Shown piece by piece: positions 34,784-43,259 of a DNA stretch of 64,000 nt. Numbering within the stretch: the stretch's first letter is position 1; each line of letters begins with the position of its first letter. A program made the position numbers and the translations under genes. This stretch comes from Humisphaera borealis (GTDB lineage Bacteria; Planctomycetota; Phycisphaerae; Tepidisphaerales; Tepidisphaeraceae), in the NCBI RefSeq assembly GCF_015169395.1, contig NZ_CP063458.1, positions 5,890,001 through 5,954,000 on the forward strand. Direction: 5' to 3'. The notes under the pieces were generated by a model, which searched no databases, had not been told where the DNA came from, and saw only the letters and a list, made by a program, of their open reading frames with translations.

Positions 34784-35051
34784 CGTGGGGTGGACGGGTA
34801 CGCCCACGGGTCGCATCTCGTTGGGTGGGCGTACTCGCCCACGCTCCGCCGACTCTCGCACACGCGACCCACCGTCATCTTTGGCGCCTCCGACCCTTCG
34901 CCGTGGGCGGGTACGCCCACCCTGCGAAACTCACTCCCGCAAACGCAATCGCCCACGTCCGTCGCCAAAATGGCGCAGGACGTGGGCGATTTATGCCGGG
35001 ACTCTTGGCGTTGTTTGCGTGGGGCGTGGGCGAGTACGCCCACCCTACGAA
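34784..35051. repeat. R13 cluster flanking the RAYT gene, upstream side
   Basis: A GTAC arm at 34784-34813 is followed by a pair at 34822-34855 and 34892-34925. A perfect 13-bp hairpin (34948-34960 with 34978-34990) comes next, and then another arm at 35018-35051 that ends 5 bases from the GAPDH stop codon. All share gtgggcg(g/a)GTAC-type cores. Confidence 0.9.
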
Positions 35052-35055
35052 ATGC

Positions 35056-36640
<1,585 letters not shown>

Positions 36641-37441
36641 ATGTCAGAACTGTCCACAACCGATTCCCCGTCCGCTGCCGGCCTGGCGTTGGTCGTCGGT
36701 ACGCCAGAGCGCCGTCGGCAGGCGGTGGCGACCCTCGAAGCGAGCGGGGCGATCGCGGTTGAAGTGGACGACCCCTACCTGGCGATGGCCGAGCTCAGCC
36801 GCGAGCCCGCCGGGTTCTCCTCCATCGTCCTCAGCCTGCACGGCGTCTACCGCGAAGAACTCCAGATCATCGCCGCCATCCGAAATCGATTCCCCCATAT
36901 AGATGTCTGGCTGACCGACCTCGACGGCCGATCATCGGCGCTCGCCGAGGCGATGCGCCTCGGTGCCGACGGGCTGCTGGGCGAAGAAGGCATGCACCGA
37001 TTGGCGGTCCGGGCGAAGCGCGAGCCTGACGTTGCGGTGGAACCGGCGATCAGTCGGGTCACCCCGGCCCGGCCGCACGAAGTGAACGGGCACGCGCCGT
37101 CGCGCGTCGAAACGGCGGTGATCGACCGGGCCCGGCACGAAGCCGATCGCGAGTCCCCGGCGTTTGAGCCGCGGCGCATCGCCCCCGATCGCGGTGGGCA
37201 CGAAACCCCGCGGGAGCCCAACGGCTCTGCCGCGGGTTCTGCCGCGCGGGGCGACGGTGCTTCGCTCGCAGGTTCGCCCCTCGGATTTAAGGACGCCGCG
37301 GCGGCGGGAGCCAGCCCGCCGGCGGATGACTTCTACGACCCGTATTCGTTCGCGCCTGGCGAGCCGATCCTGACCGCCGAGGAGCTGCGGGCGTTGCTGC
37401 ACGATCAACCCGACACGGCACCGACCGGCCGGGACGAGTAG
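36641..37441 (+). CDS. Degenerate receiver-like protein next to diguanylate cyclase
   Basis: This protein of about 266 residues starts at MSELSTTDSP. Residues about 13-125 follow a receiver (CheY-like) pattern (LALVVGTPERRRQAVATLEA ... AMRLGADGLLGEE), but the phosphoacceptor position is SIVLSLHG, without Asp, so phosphorylation is unlikely. The remaining half is disordered and rich in Pro, Arg and Gly, ending FAPGEPILTAEELRALLHD. It lies upstream of the GGDEF gene on the same strand, with an R14 palindrome between them. It may be a stand-alone pseudo-receiver partner of that cyclase. The open frame extends upstream to 36497, but ATG 36641 fits the domain start. Confidence 0.65.
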   Translation: MSELSTTDSPSAAGLALVVGTPERRRQAVATLEASGAIAVEVDDPYLAMAELSREPAGFSSIVLSLHGVYREELQIIAAIRNRFPHIDVWLTDLDGRSSALAEAMRLGADGLLGEEGMHRLAVRAKREPDVAVEPAISRVTPARPHEVNGHAPSRVETAVIDRARHEADRESPAFEPRRIAPDRGGHETPREPNGSAAGSAARGDGASLAGSPLGFKDAAAAGASPPADDFYDPYSFAPGEPILTAEELRALLHDQPDTAPTGRDE

Positions 37442-37446
37442 GTTCG

Positions 37447-37554
37447 GGTGGCATGGGCTGCGGTACGCCGCTGCCCGTGGCCCGTGCCGACCGCGAGAGG
37501 TCCATCTGTTCGACTAATGACCACGGGCAGGCGAGTACGCCAGCCCATGGCACC
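37447..37554. repeat. R14 pair (copy 2)
   Basis: Arms 37447-37480 and 37521-37554 are inverted copies (ggtggcatgggctgcggtac start), each centred on GTAC. They begin 6 bases after the receiver-like gene's stop. Confidence 0.92.
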
Positions 37555-37581
37555 CGCAATCAGTCCGTTGTGTTGCATTAC

Positions 37582-39030
37582 ATGCCGTCCGTCCGCGAAA
37601 ACATCCTCCTGATCGGCGACGCCGGCGAACAACTTCGCACGGCGATCGCGGCCGTTCTGCCGGATGCCGACGTCACCAGCGTGCCGACGGTGTTCGACGG
37701 TATCGCCGAGCTGTCGGCGGGACAGACTTCGGGTGGGGCGTTGTCGGGTGGGATATCGTCGGTCGGCCGGTTCACCACAGTACTGGCCGCGGCCGAGCCG
37801 ATCGAACGCCGGCCCGAGGCCGCCGTCGGCACCCTGCGCGACCTGGCCGGTAACGGCCGGCTGGTGCTGTTCGGCCAGCCGACCCTCGAAGGCCTGAGCC
37901 GCAAGATGCTGGCCTTCGGCTGCGACGACTACTTGGTCACGCCGGCGAGCGACCGAGAGATCGAAGAAGTCTTCGCGACGCCCAACCCGCACCTTCCGCC
38001 GGAACCCGCGGCGGCAGCGGTCGCGCCCGATGCGGTGCCCGCCGCGACCGCCCCGGTGCGATCCAACGACCAGGCCGTTGCCGAGAAACTCGTCTCGCAC
38101 GAAGGGCGGATCGACTACGCCGTGCTGGGGTCGGTGCTGCTCGATGCCCTGATTCATCACCCGCACAACCCGATCGACTGGACGCTGAAGCTCATCAGCC
38201 GTCGGCTGTCGCCGCTGGTAGAGCTGACCTACCGCGCCAACAACGAGCCGCCAGCCGCGCGGGCGGAGTTCAGCGAGGTGCTGTCGCGGCAGGTGATGAC
38301 GCCCGACGGCCCCGGCGGCACGCTCTTCGCCGCGATCAACCACAACGCCGACGAGACGGTGGCCCGGGAGATCCTGCAGGACCTGGCGCCCATGATCGGC
38401 CGCGTTGCCGCGCTGCAGATCCGCCATGCGGCGCTTCAGAAGATGGCGATCACCGACGAGCTGACCGGCGTGTACAACGCCCGGTACTTCCGCCACTTCC
38501 TGACGCGCATCCTGGAGAAGGCGCGGCAGATGCACTTCCCGGTGACGCTGCTGCTGTTCGATATCGACGACTTCAAGAACTACAACGACCAGTTCGGCCA
38601 TCAGGTGGGCGACGAGATCCTGAAGCAGACGGCGTCGATGATGCGCAAGAGCGTGCGCGAGCACGACCTGGTGGCGCGCATCGGCGGGGACGAGTTTGCG
38701 GTCGTCTTCTGGGACAAGGAAGGCCCGCGCACCCCGCGAGAGCCGAGGCCCGGCGTCGTCAGTCGTCCGCCGCACAGCCCGGTGCAGGTGTTCGAGCGGT
38801 TCAAGCGATTGATCCAGAGCGACGAGTTCACCGCGCTAGGCCAGCACGGCCGGGGCAAACTGGGCATCAGCGCCGGATTGGCGGTCTACCCGTACGAAGG
38901 CCACGACGTGCCGACGCTGATCGCCGAGGCGGACAAGGCGCTGATGCAGGGGGCAAAGAAGCACGGCAAGAACCGGTTGTCGTTGGTCGGCAACGGCAAC
39001 GGCGGCAATGGTGGGAATGGCGGGCATTGA
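37582..39030 (+). CDS. Diguanylate cyclase with N-terminal pseudo-receiver and GAF-like region
   Basis: It should make c-di-GMP from two GTP. Of 482 residues, 1-130 are a receiver-like domain (ENILLIGDAGEQLRTAI ... CDDYLVTP) that lacks the phosphoacceptor Asp and the switch Lys (Thr here). A GAF-like region follows (about 175-310). The GGDEF domain has LTGVYNARYF, the metal Asp in LLLFDIDDFKNYND, and an intact RIGGDEFAVVF (GGDEF at 369-373). An inhibitory I-site RxxD (REHD) lies five residues before GGDEF, so product inhibition is expected. An insert of about 30 residues follows the active site, and the tail is GNGNGGNGGNGG. Start ATG 37582 is chosen because upstream codons lie in R14. Confidence 0.92.
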   Translation: MPSVRENILLIGDAGEQLRTAIAAVLPDADVTSVPTVFDGIAELSAGQTSGGALSGGISSVGRFTTVLAAAEPIERRPEAAVGTLRDLAGNGRLVLFGQPTLEGLSRKMLAFGCDDYLVTPASDREIEEVFATPNPHLPPEPAAAAVAPDAVPAATAPVRSNDQAVAEKLVSHEGRIDYAVLGSVLLDALIHHPHNPIDWTLKLISRRLSPLVELTYRANNEPPAARAEFSEVLSRQVMTPDGPGGTLFAAINHNADETVAREILQDLAPMIGRVAALQIRHAALQKMAITDELTGVYNARYFRHFLTRILEKARQMHFPVTLLLFDIDDFKNYNDQFGHQVGDEILKQTASMMRKSVREHDLVARIGGDEFAVVFWDKEGPRTPREPRPGVVSRPPHSPVQVFERFKRLIQSDEFTALGQHGRGKLGISAGLAVYPYEGHDVPTLIAEADKALMQGAKKHGKNRLSLVGNGNGGNGGNGGH

Positions 39031-39037
39031 GGTGTCT

Positions 39038-39062
39038 CGTAGGGCGGGCACCGCCCGCCGGA
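39038..39062. repeat. R19 palindrome (GGCGGGCA-TGCCCGCC type)
   Basis: cgtagggcgggcaccgcccg begins a short palindrome whose 3' end supplies the GGAGGG Shine-Dalgarno of the next gene. Inverted copies lie at 40030-40057, with single copies near 16512 and 23465. Confidence 0.8.
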
Positions 39063-39068
39063 GGGAAC

Positions 39069-39377
39069 GTGGACACGCCAAAAACGTCGCCACCGCGTGG
39101 GACGCTCGACTACGAATCGCAGGACGTGGAACGTCTTAATTTAACCCGGCTGCCGCTGGAGGCGTCCGAGCACGCACCGCGATTTCCTTTACTGCGAGCA
39201 GTATTCGTGTTTGTCGTACTGGGAGGTTTCTTCCTCGTTCTGGTGTCGATTGCGGTAGTCGTTTTCAGCCCAACGTTCCCGATGGCTACGATGGTGTTGG
39301 GCTTGGCGGCATACTTTGGTGCTATTGCTGTAGCCTTTCGACTGGCCCGGCAGGAGTATTTGAGCTCAAGGAATTAG
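39069..39377 (+). CDS. Small two-helix membrane protein with N-terminal LDY motif
   Basis: This 102-residue hypothetical protein starts at GTG 39069, three bases after a GGAGGG sequence. The N-terminus contains PRGTLDYES. Two membrane helices follow (LLRAVFVFVVLGGFFLVLV and MATMVLGLAAYFGAIAVAF). The PxxLDY motif recurs in the next two small membrane proteins (VLEYGKP, ILDYARG), so the three may be a related family. Function is unknown. Confidence 0.6.
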   Translation: MDTPKTSPPRGTLDYESQDVERLNLTRLPLEASEHAPRFPLLRAVFVFVVLGGFFLVLVSIAVVVFSPTFPMATMVLGLAAYFGAIAVAFRLARQEYLSSRN

Positions 39378-39416
39378 CCGTTGCTGCGTGAACACGCGCT
39401 ATGGGAGGGAAGGGAA

Positions 39417-39959
39417 ATGGCGGGAATGGGAGAGCCTAAGCCCAGTAGTCCTGACTCGCAGCGCGATTCCAATGCCGAACCGCGCTCGGACGATGTGCCT
39501 GTCAATGAACCCGAAACAAAGCCACCCGTTCTCGAGTACGGCAAACCGATCGACCCCATCGTGGCAGGGCAGGTATGGGGAGCGCTACCGCAGGATGCCG
39601 GCTGGATCGTCCTTTTCGCCATGATCGCGACGTGGGCTGGAACGGCCACTGGAATCAACCTGATCGTTGAACACATCACGCGTACATCGTTGCACCGGGA
39701 TGCCGTTCGTATCAGCACAGCCGCGGTCTTGTTTCTGCTTTGGCTCTGGCAGCGCCAGCGTTTGAAGTCGTACGCGTTTCTAGCGCTAGGACACTGGTTT
39801 ACACGATGGCTTTTCGCATGGGGTGTACTCTCGCTACTCGCGCTTACGCCACTTTTTTTCTTCGCTCAATCAATGCCGGTCGCAATCATCGTCATTGTTG
39901 TCGCATTCACCCTTGCGGCCACTGGATGGTTCAGCTGGCGGACGCGGGAAATGCCATAA
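39417..39959 (+). CDS. Small polytopic membrane protein with LEY motif
   Basis: This 180-residue hypothetical protein starts at ATG 39417, directly behind the purine-rich GGGAGGGAAGGGAA. The first 50 residues are polar and contain PPVLEYGKPIDP. Four hydrophobic segments follow (WIVLFAMIATWAGTATGINL; VLFLLWLWQ; WLFAWGVLSLLALTPLFFF; VAIIVIVVAFTLAATGW). It shares the LDY-type motif with its neighbours and is separated by 39 bases from the upstream gene, so they are probably co-transcribed. Function is unknown. Confidence 0.65.
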   Translation: MAGMGEPKPSSPDSQRDSNAEPRSDDVPVNEPETKPPVLEYGKPIDPIVAGQVWGALPQDAGWIVLFAMIATWAGTATGINLIVEHITRTSLHRDAVRISTAAVLFLLWLWQRQRLKSYAFLALGHWFTRWLFAWGVLSLLALTPLFFFAQSMPVAIIVIVVAFTLAATGWFSWRTREMP

Positions 39960-40029
39960 CTGTTTTGAACGCGGGCGGTAGGAGCCGCGGTCATGGCTAA
40001 CCAGCTACGCTCGCTTCCTGCTTGCTCTC

Positions 40030-40057
40030 TCCGGCGGGCAGTGCCCGCCCTACGGTG
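40030..40057. repeat. R19 palindrome, inverted copy
   Basis: ctctccggcgggcagtgccc begins an inverted near-copy of 39038-39062. The two R19 copies bracket the two small membrane protein genes between them. Confidence 0.75.
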
Positions 40058-40076
40058 CTCGACGCTCGGCGGCATA

Positions 40077-40547
40077 ATGCCTGAACCCGATCCACCCATT
40101 CTCGACTACGCCCGTGGCCCCATCCCGAAACCGGCTCGGCTTCAACGGCGACTCCATCCGGCCGATTTTCTGCTACGGCTGGTCCTTCTGGTGCTGATGA
40201 CCGCGGGCCTATACGGAGTGATCAGTCTCGGAGTGATGCGATTCTCAAACCGGCGCTCCGTATCGACTGAGCTGATGCCCATCGTCCTGGGCGTATGTGC
40301 CATCATTGCCACCTTGATCCTGAACGCCGTGTGGTCGCGGCTGCCCTACAACTGGGTCTGTCGTCTACGGCAGGTTGTCGTTTCGGTCGTCGTGGGGTCA
40401 CTGCTGACCGGCTTCCTACTCGTAGCCGGGGCACTCCTGGGCTCGCAGTTGGGCCTGAGCGGAATCATGAAGGACCTATTGTTCTATATCGCGATCCTTG
40501 TAGGCATCGCGTTGGGGATTAGCATCATTTGGCGAAGCCACGAATAG
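40077..40547 (+). CDS. Small polytopic membrane protein with LDY motif
   Basis: This 156-residue hypothetical protein has an N-terminus PEPDPPILDYARGPIPKPARL, followed by about four hydrophobic segments (LRLVLLVLMTAGLYGVISLG; LMPIVLGVCAIIATLIL; VVVSVVVGSLLTGFLLVAGA; LLFYIAILVGIALGISI). It is similar in layout to the two preceding genes. I chose ATG 40077 because upstream in-frame codons lie in the R19 palindrome. No strong Shine-Dalgarno is visible. Function is unknown. Confidence 0.62.
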   Translation: MPEPDPPILDYARGPIPKPARLQRRLHPADFLLRLVLLVLMTAGLYGVISLGVMRFSNRRSVSTELMPIVLGVCAIIATLILNAVWSRLPYNWVCRLRQVVVSVVVGSLLTGFLLVAGALLGSQLGLSGIMKDLLFYIAILVGIALGISIIWRSHE

Positions 40548-40582
40548 ATTCTCCGGCGGCAACGAAGACGCTTCACGCTCTC

Positions 40583-40673
40583 TTTTAGCGGCGCGGCCGA
40601 AGGCCCGCTCGTGGGCAGTCGTTCGCCGCTTGGGCGCCGCTCGAAACGCGGGCCTTCGGCCGCGCCGCTAAAA
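40583..40673. repeat. R17 perfect 26-bp inverted repeat
   Basis: Arms 40583-40608 (ttttagcggcgcggccgaag start) and 40648-40673 are exact reverse complements. They begin and end with TTTT/AAAA, so the hairpin could terminate transcription in both directions between convergent genes. Confidence 0.95.
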
Positions 40674-40699
40674 GGGGTGTCATCCGATGAGCGCAAGAG

Positions 40700-40736
40700 A
40701 AAACCGCGGCGACCCCTCCGGGACCGCCGCGGTTTT
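40700..40736 (-). terminator. Terminator hairpin downstream of rplU
   Basis: A perfect 12-bp stem aaaaccgcggcg / cgccgcggtttt (40700-40711 and 40725-40736) lies 52 bases beyond the rplU stop on the minus strand and ends in TTTT. Confidence 0.75.
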
Positions 40737-40788
40737 GAATGTCTGCATGCGAAGATGACTTCGCGAAGCGAACGTTGCCGAGCCAGGT

Positions 40789-41100
40789 TCAGGCGCTGAT
40801 CGCCGTGACCTTGACTTCGGTGTAGTTCTGGCGGTGGCCCTTGGTGTTGCGGTAGCCCTTGCGGCGCTTGTAGTCGAAGCTGATCGTTTTCGGGCCCTTC
40901 TTGGCGCCGATGACTTCGACGGAGACCGTCGCGCCGGCGACGGTGGGGGTGCCGACCTTGGTCTCGGCACCGCTGCCGACGAGCAGCACGCGATCGAGCT
41001 TCAGCTCGGTCGTGCCCTCTTCGACCTTGCGGTCGATCAACAGGGTGTCGCCGGTGCTGACCTTAAACTGCTTGCCGCCTTCATCAATGATCGCGTACAT
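40789..41100 (-). CDS. rplU: 50S ribosomal protein bL21
   Basis: The 103-residue ribosomal protein begins MYAIIDEGGKQFKVSTGD and contains the family block KRRKGYRNTKGHRQNYTEVKV. It binds 23S rRNA domain IV. In most bacteria rplU is followed by rpmA (bL27). Here the downstream side holds only a terminator and a long palindrome, so rpmA must be elsewhere. Confidence 0.97.
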   Translation of the reverse strand: MYAIIDEGGKQFKVSTGDTLLIDRKVEEGTTELKLDRVLLVGSGAETKVGTPTVAGATVSVEVIGAKKGPKTISFDYKRRKGYRNTKGHRQNYTEVKVTAISA

Positions 41101-41341
41101 GACTGCTCCGCTCGTGGCTGACGCCTACTGGCTGACGTATGGTCTGATGGAAACGCCCCGGCACGGTGGAAACCGTCGCCGAGGCGAAGTCCCGCATTGT
41201 GCCGGGAAAGACAGGGATGTCAAGGTGCTGACGGGGTGATTTTCCGAAGGGGGGAACGGAGGGAAAGTGAACCACAGATGCACACAGATGTGCACAGATC
41301 AAAGCGGGGTCGTATCTAAGCTATGGATGCGGCATTCTTTA

Positions 41342-42683
41342 GGTTCATCTCCCAACTCCGGGGAACGCCTGGCGGATCTTGAGGAAGAAATAGGCGTCGT
41401 CACGATACCCGTAGGCCATCCGCTTGATCACCTTGATCTTGTTGTTGATCCCCTCCAGCACGCTAGTGTTCAACGGGAATCGGCAGTGACTCAGGATCCC
41501 CGGCAAGTATCCCTTGAGCTTCCCGGCGAACCGCTTCAGCGGATCGATCCGGCTGCGGATCGCTCTGCCGTACCACTCATCCCAGAACTGCTTCGCGTAG
41601 CCCACGTGCCGGTAGAACCACAGCTCTTTCAGGTCGTCCTTCAGCACATAGACCGCCGCCAGCTTGCGGTTGGCCTTGAGCAGTTCCGCCAGCCGGATCC
41701 GGTCCTGCTCCTTCTCGATGTTGTCGGCGTTTCGCAGCAGCAGCCAGCGTGAGCCCTTAATCACCTTCCGCGCCGGCTTGTCGTCTTTCACCTTGTTCGC
41801 CTCGTCCACGCGGACCCGGTCCACCACCTCACGCCCGTACTTGGCGACGACGTGGAACAGGTCGTACACCACCTCGGCGTTGGGACAGTGTTCCCGCACC
41901 TCCAGGTCGTACGCGGCGTTCATGTCCATCGCCACCGCCACGATCCGTTTGCAACGCTCGGGGCCGAGCAGTTCGAAGAACGGCCGGACCTCCTCCCGGC
42001 TGCGGCCGCGGCCCACCCAAAGCACGCGTTTGCAGTTCGGATCGATCACGACCGTCGCATAGCGATGACCCTTCTGGATCGCGAACTCGTCCATCGCCAG
42101 CTTCGTCACGCCGTCGAGGTCGACCGGTCCGAGCGTACGCGTGAGCCAGGCCTTGTCGATCTTCTTGACCGTCTTCCAGTTCAGCCCGAAGTAGTCGGCG
42201 ACATGCTTGATCGGCAGCACCCGGCAGAGCTGCGCGACGCTGCGGGCCATGCGGGTGGTCACGCGGGCGTAGGGCTCCAGCCAGTCGAGCTTCTCGACCT
42301 TCGGCCCGCAGTCCGGACAGGCGACGCGAACGCGATGCACCAGCAGCCGGGTCATGGCGTCGAAAATCGGCAGATCGTCGACCCAGCGTTCAGCGGTATC
42401 ATGAATCGAGCGACAGGTCTTGCCGCAGCCGGAGCAGACGCGGGGGTGGTCGCGGACGGGATGGAGTTCCAGGTGAACTTCCGGAAGGGTCGGTCCGTGC
42501 TGGCCGGGTTCGACGCGTCCGACGGTCCCGAGCGTATAGCCTTTCCAGCCGCCGAGGAGGGCGGTAAGTTCTTCGATCGACAACGGCAGCCTCCTGCGTC
42601 TTGAAGCCTGGTAACTCCAAGATACGCAGCGGCTGCCGTTGCTCTATTCCTATCCTTCACTCCCCGCAGATGGGAGAAGAACC
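41342..42683 (-). mobile_element. Complete ISL3-family insertion sequence with 8-bp target duplication
   Basis: The element is 1342 bp. Its terminal inverted repeats start GGTTCATCTCCCAACTCCGG (left) and GGTTCTTCTCCCATCTGCGG (right, reversed) and match at 21 of 26 positions. The direct repeat ATTCTTTA flanks it at 41334-41341 and 42684-42691, giving an 8-bp target duplication, as expected for ISL3. The single gene is an intact transposase. Confidence 0.95.
41345..42583 (-). CDS. ISL3-family transposase
   Basis: This 412-residue transposase has an N-terminal zinc-binding region with CSGCGKTC and ACPDCG, a helix-turn-helix segment (PIKHVADYFGLNWKTVKKID), and the DDE catalytic domain with Asp in KLAMDEFAIQKGHRY, Asp in AVAMDMNAAYDLEV, the following YDLFHVV, and Glu in TSVLEGINNKIK. 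The frame is complete. Its stop codon lies four bases inside the left end of the element, a compact layout usual for ISL3. Confidence 0.96.
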   Translation of the reverse strand: MSIEELTALLGGWKGYTLGTVGRVEPGQHGPTLPEVHLELHPVRDHPRVCSGCGKTCRSIHDTAERWVDDLPIFDAMTRLLVHRVRVACPDCGPKVEKLDWLEPYARVTTRMARSVAQLCRVLPIKHVADYFGLNWKTVKKIDKAWLTRTLGPVDLDGVTKLAMDEFAIQKGHRYATVVIDPNCKRVLWVGRGRSREEVRPFFELLGPERCKRIVAVAMDMNAAYDLEVREHCPNAEVVYDLFHVVAKYGREVVDRVRVDEANKVKDDKPARKVIKGSRWLLLRNADNIEKEQDRIRLAELLKANRKLAAVYVLKDDLKELWFYRHVGYAKQFWDEWYGRAIRSRIDPLKRFAGKLKGYLPGILSHCRFPLNTSVLEGINNKIKVIKRMAYGYRDDAYFFLKIRQAFPGVGR

Positions 42684-43096
42684 ATTCTTTATCGTTGTGC
42701 CAAACCGCAGGCCACCGGTCCCCTTTGGAACCATTCTTCTTGCCATGCCCGCGCGGGTTGCCGCCTGGAAGTCCGATTTCAACACGAAGGCACGAAGTCA
42801 CGAAGGGCACAAAGAAAAGGCAGAAGCGAAGCGGCTTTTCTCGGTTGGCCGAGTTTCCCAATCTTTCTTCGTGCCTTCGTGCCTTCGTGTTGAAACCCGA
42901 CTTCCGGCGACCCAATTCGCTCGCCGGCAACAGGCTGAAAGGCTCCATTGCGTCTACGCGTTTTCGCATCTTCTCCAGTCGTAGCCTGCCTTGATCTGCG
43001 CAGATCTGTGTGCATCTGTGGTTCCCTTTCTTCCTTCGAAACCCGGTTTGACTTCCCTCAACACGGGGCTACCATCTTCGTGCGGAGCATCGTCCC
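42684..43096. other. Intergenic region with nested R2 and R4 arms
   Basis: It contains the R2 pair 42778-42815 with 42863-42894, the right R4 arm 42993-43030, and the Shine-Dalgarno GGAG (43084-43087) of a possible leader peptide. No larger gene is supported. Confidence 0.6.
42778..42894. repeat. R2 pair (copy 3)
   Basis: Arm 42778-42815 (ttcaacacgaaggcacgaag start) and arm 42863-42894 (inverted TTCGTGCC words ending ttgaaa) form an inverted pair nested inside the split R4 pair. Confidence 0.9.
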
Positions 43097-43162
43097 ATGA
43101 ACCTCATTCGCCCTAAGTTCATCCCGGCAGTGATTGCCGCTGCCATTCGCCGGCGCGATTGA
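43097..43162 (+). CDS. Possible 21-residue leader peptide upstream of MATE gene
   Basis: A short frame encodes MNLIRPKFIPAVIAAAIRRR plus Asp and stop. GGAG lies nine bases before its ATG, and 27 bases after its stop comes a terminator-like hairpin. Position, size and the following hairpin fit a translated leader that controls readthrough into the MATE transporter. There is no comparative support, so it may be chance. Confidence 0.35.
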   Translation: MNLIRPKFIPAVIAAAIRRRD

Positions 43163-43189
43163 GGGTTCTCCTTCGGTTTGATTACCACG

Positions 43190-43221
43190 GACCCCGACGC
43201 CGACCGGCTTCGGGGTCTTTT
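43190..43221 (+). terminator. Terminator-like hairpin in MATE 5' leader
   Basis: The stem gaccccga / tcggggtc (43190-43197 and 43210-43217) encloses an internal CCGACCGG and is followed by TTTT. It lies 39 bases before the MATE start codon. Confidence 0.6.
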
Positions 43222-43259
43222 CGTTCTCGCACAACTTTCGAACACCGAACGGGGAACGC

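Larger units (their letters stand above)
41263..43030. repeat. R4 pair split by an ISL3 insertion
   Basis: Arms 41263-41300 and 42993-43030 are 38-bp reverse complements with 35 matches (gaaagtgaaccacagatgca start). The ISL3 element and an R2 pair lie between them, so the arms are far apart compared with other pairs. Confidence 0.85.
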
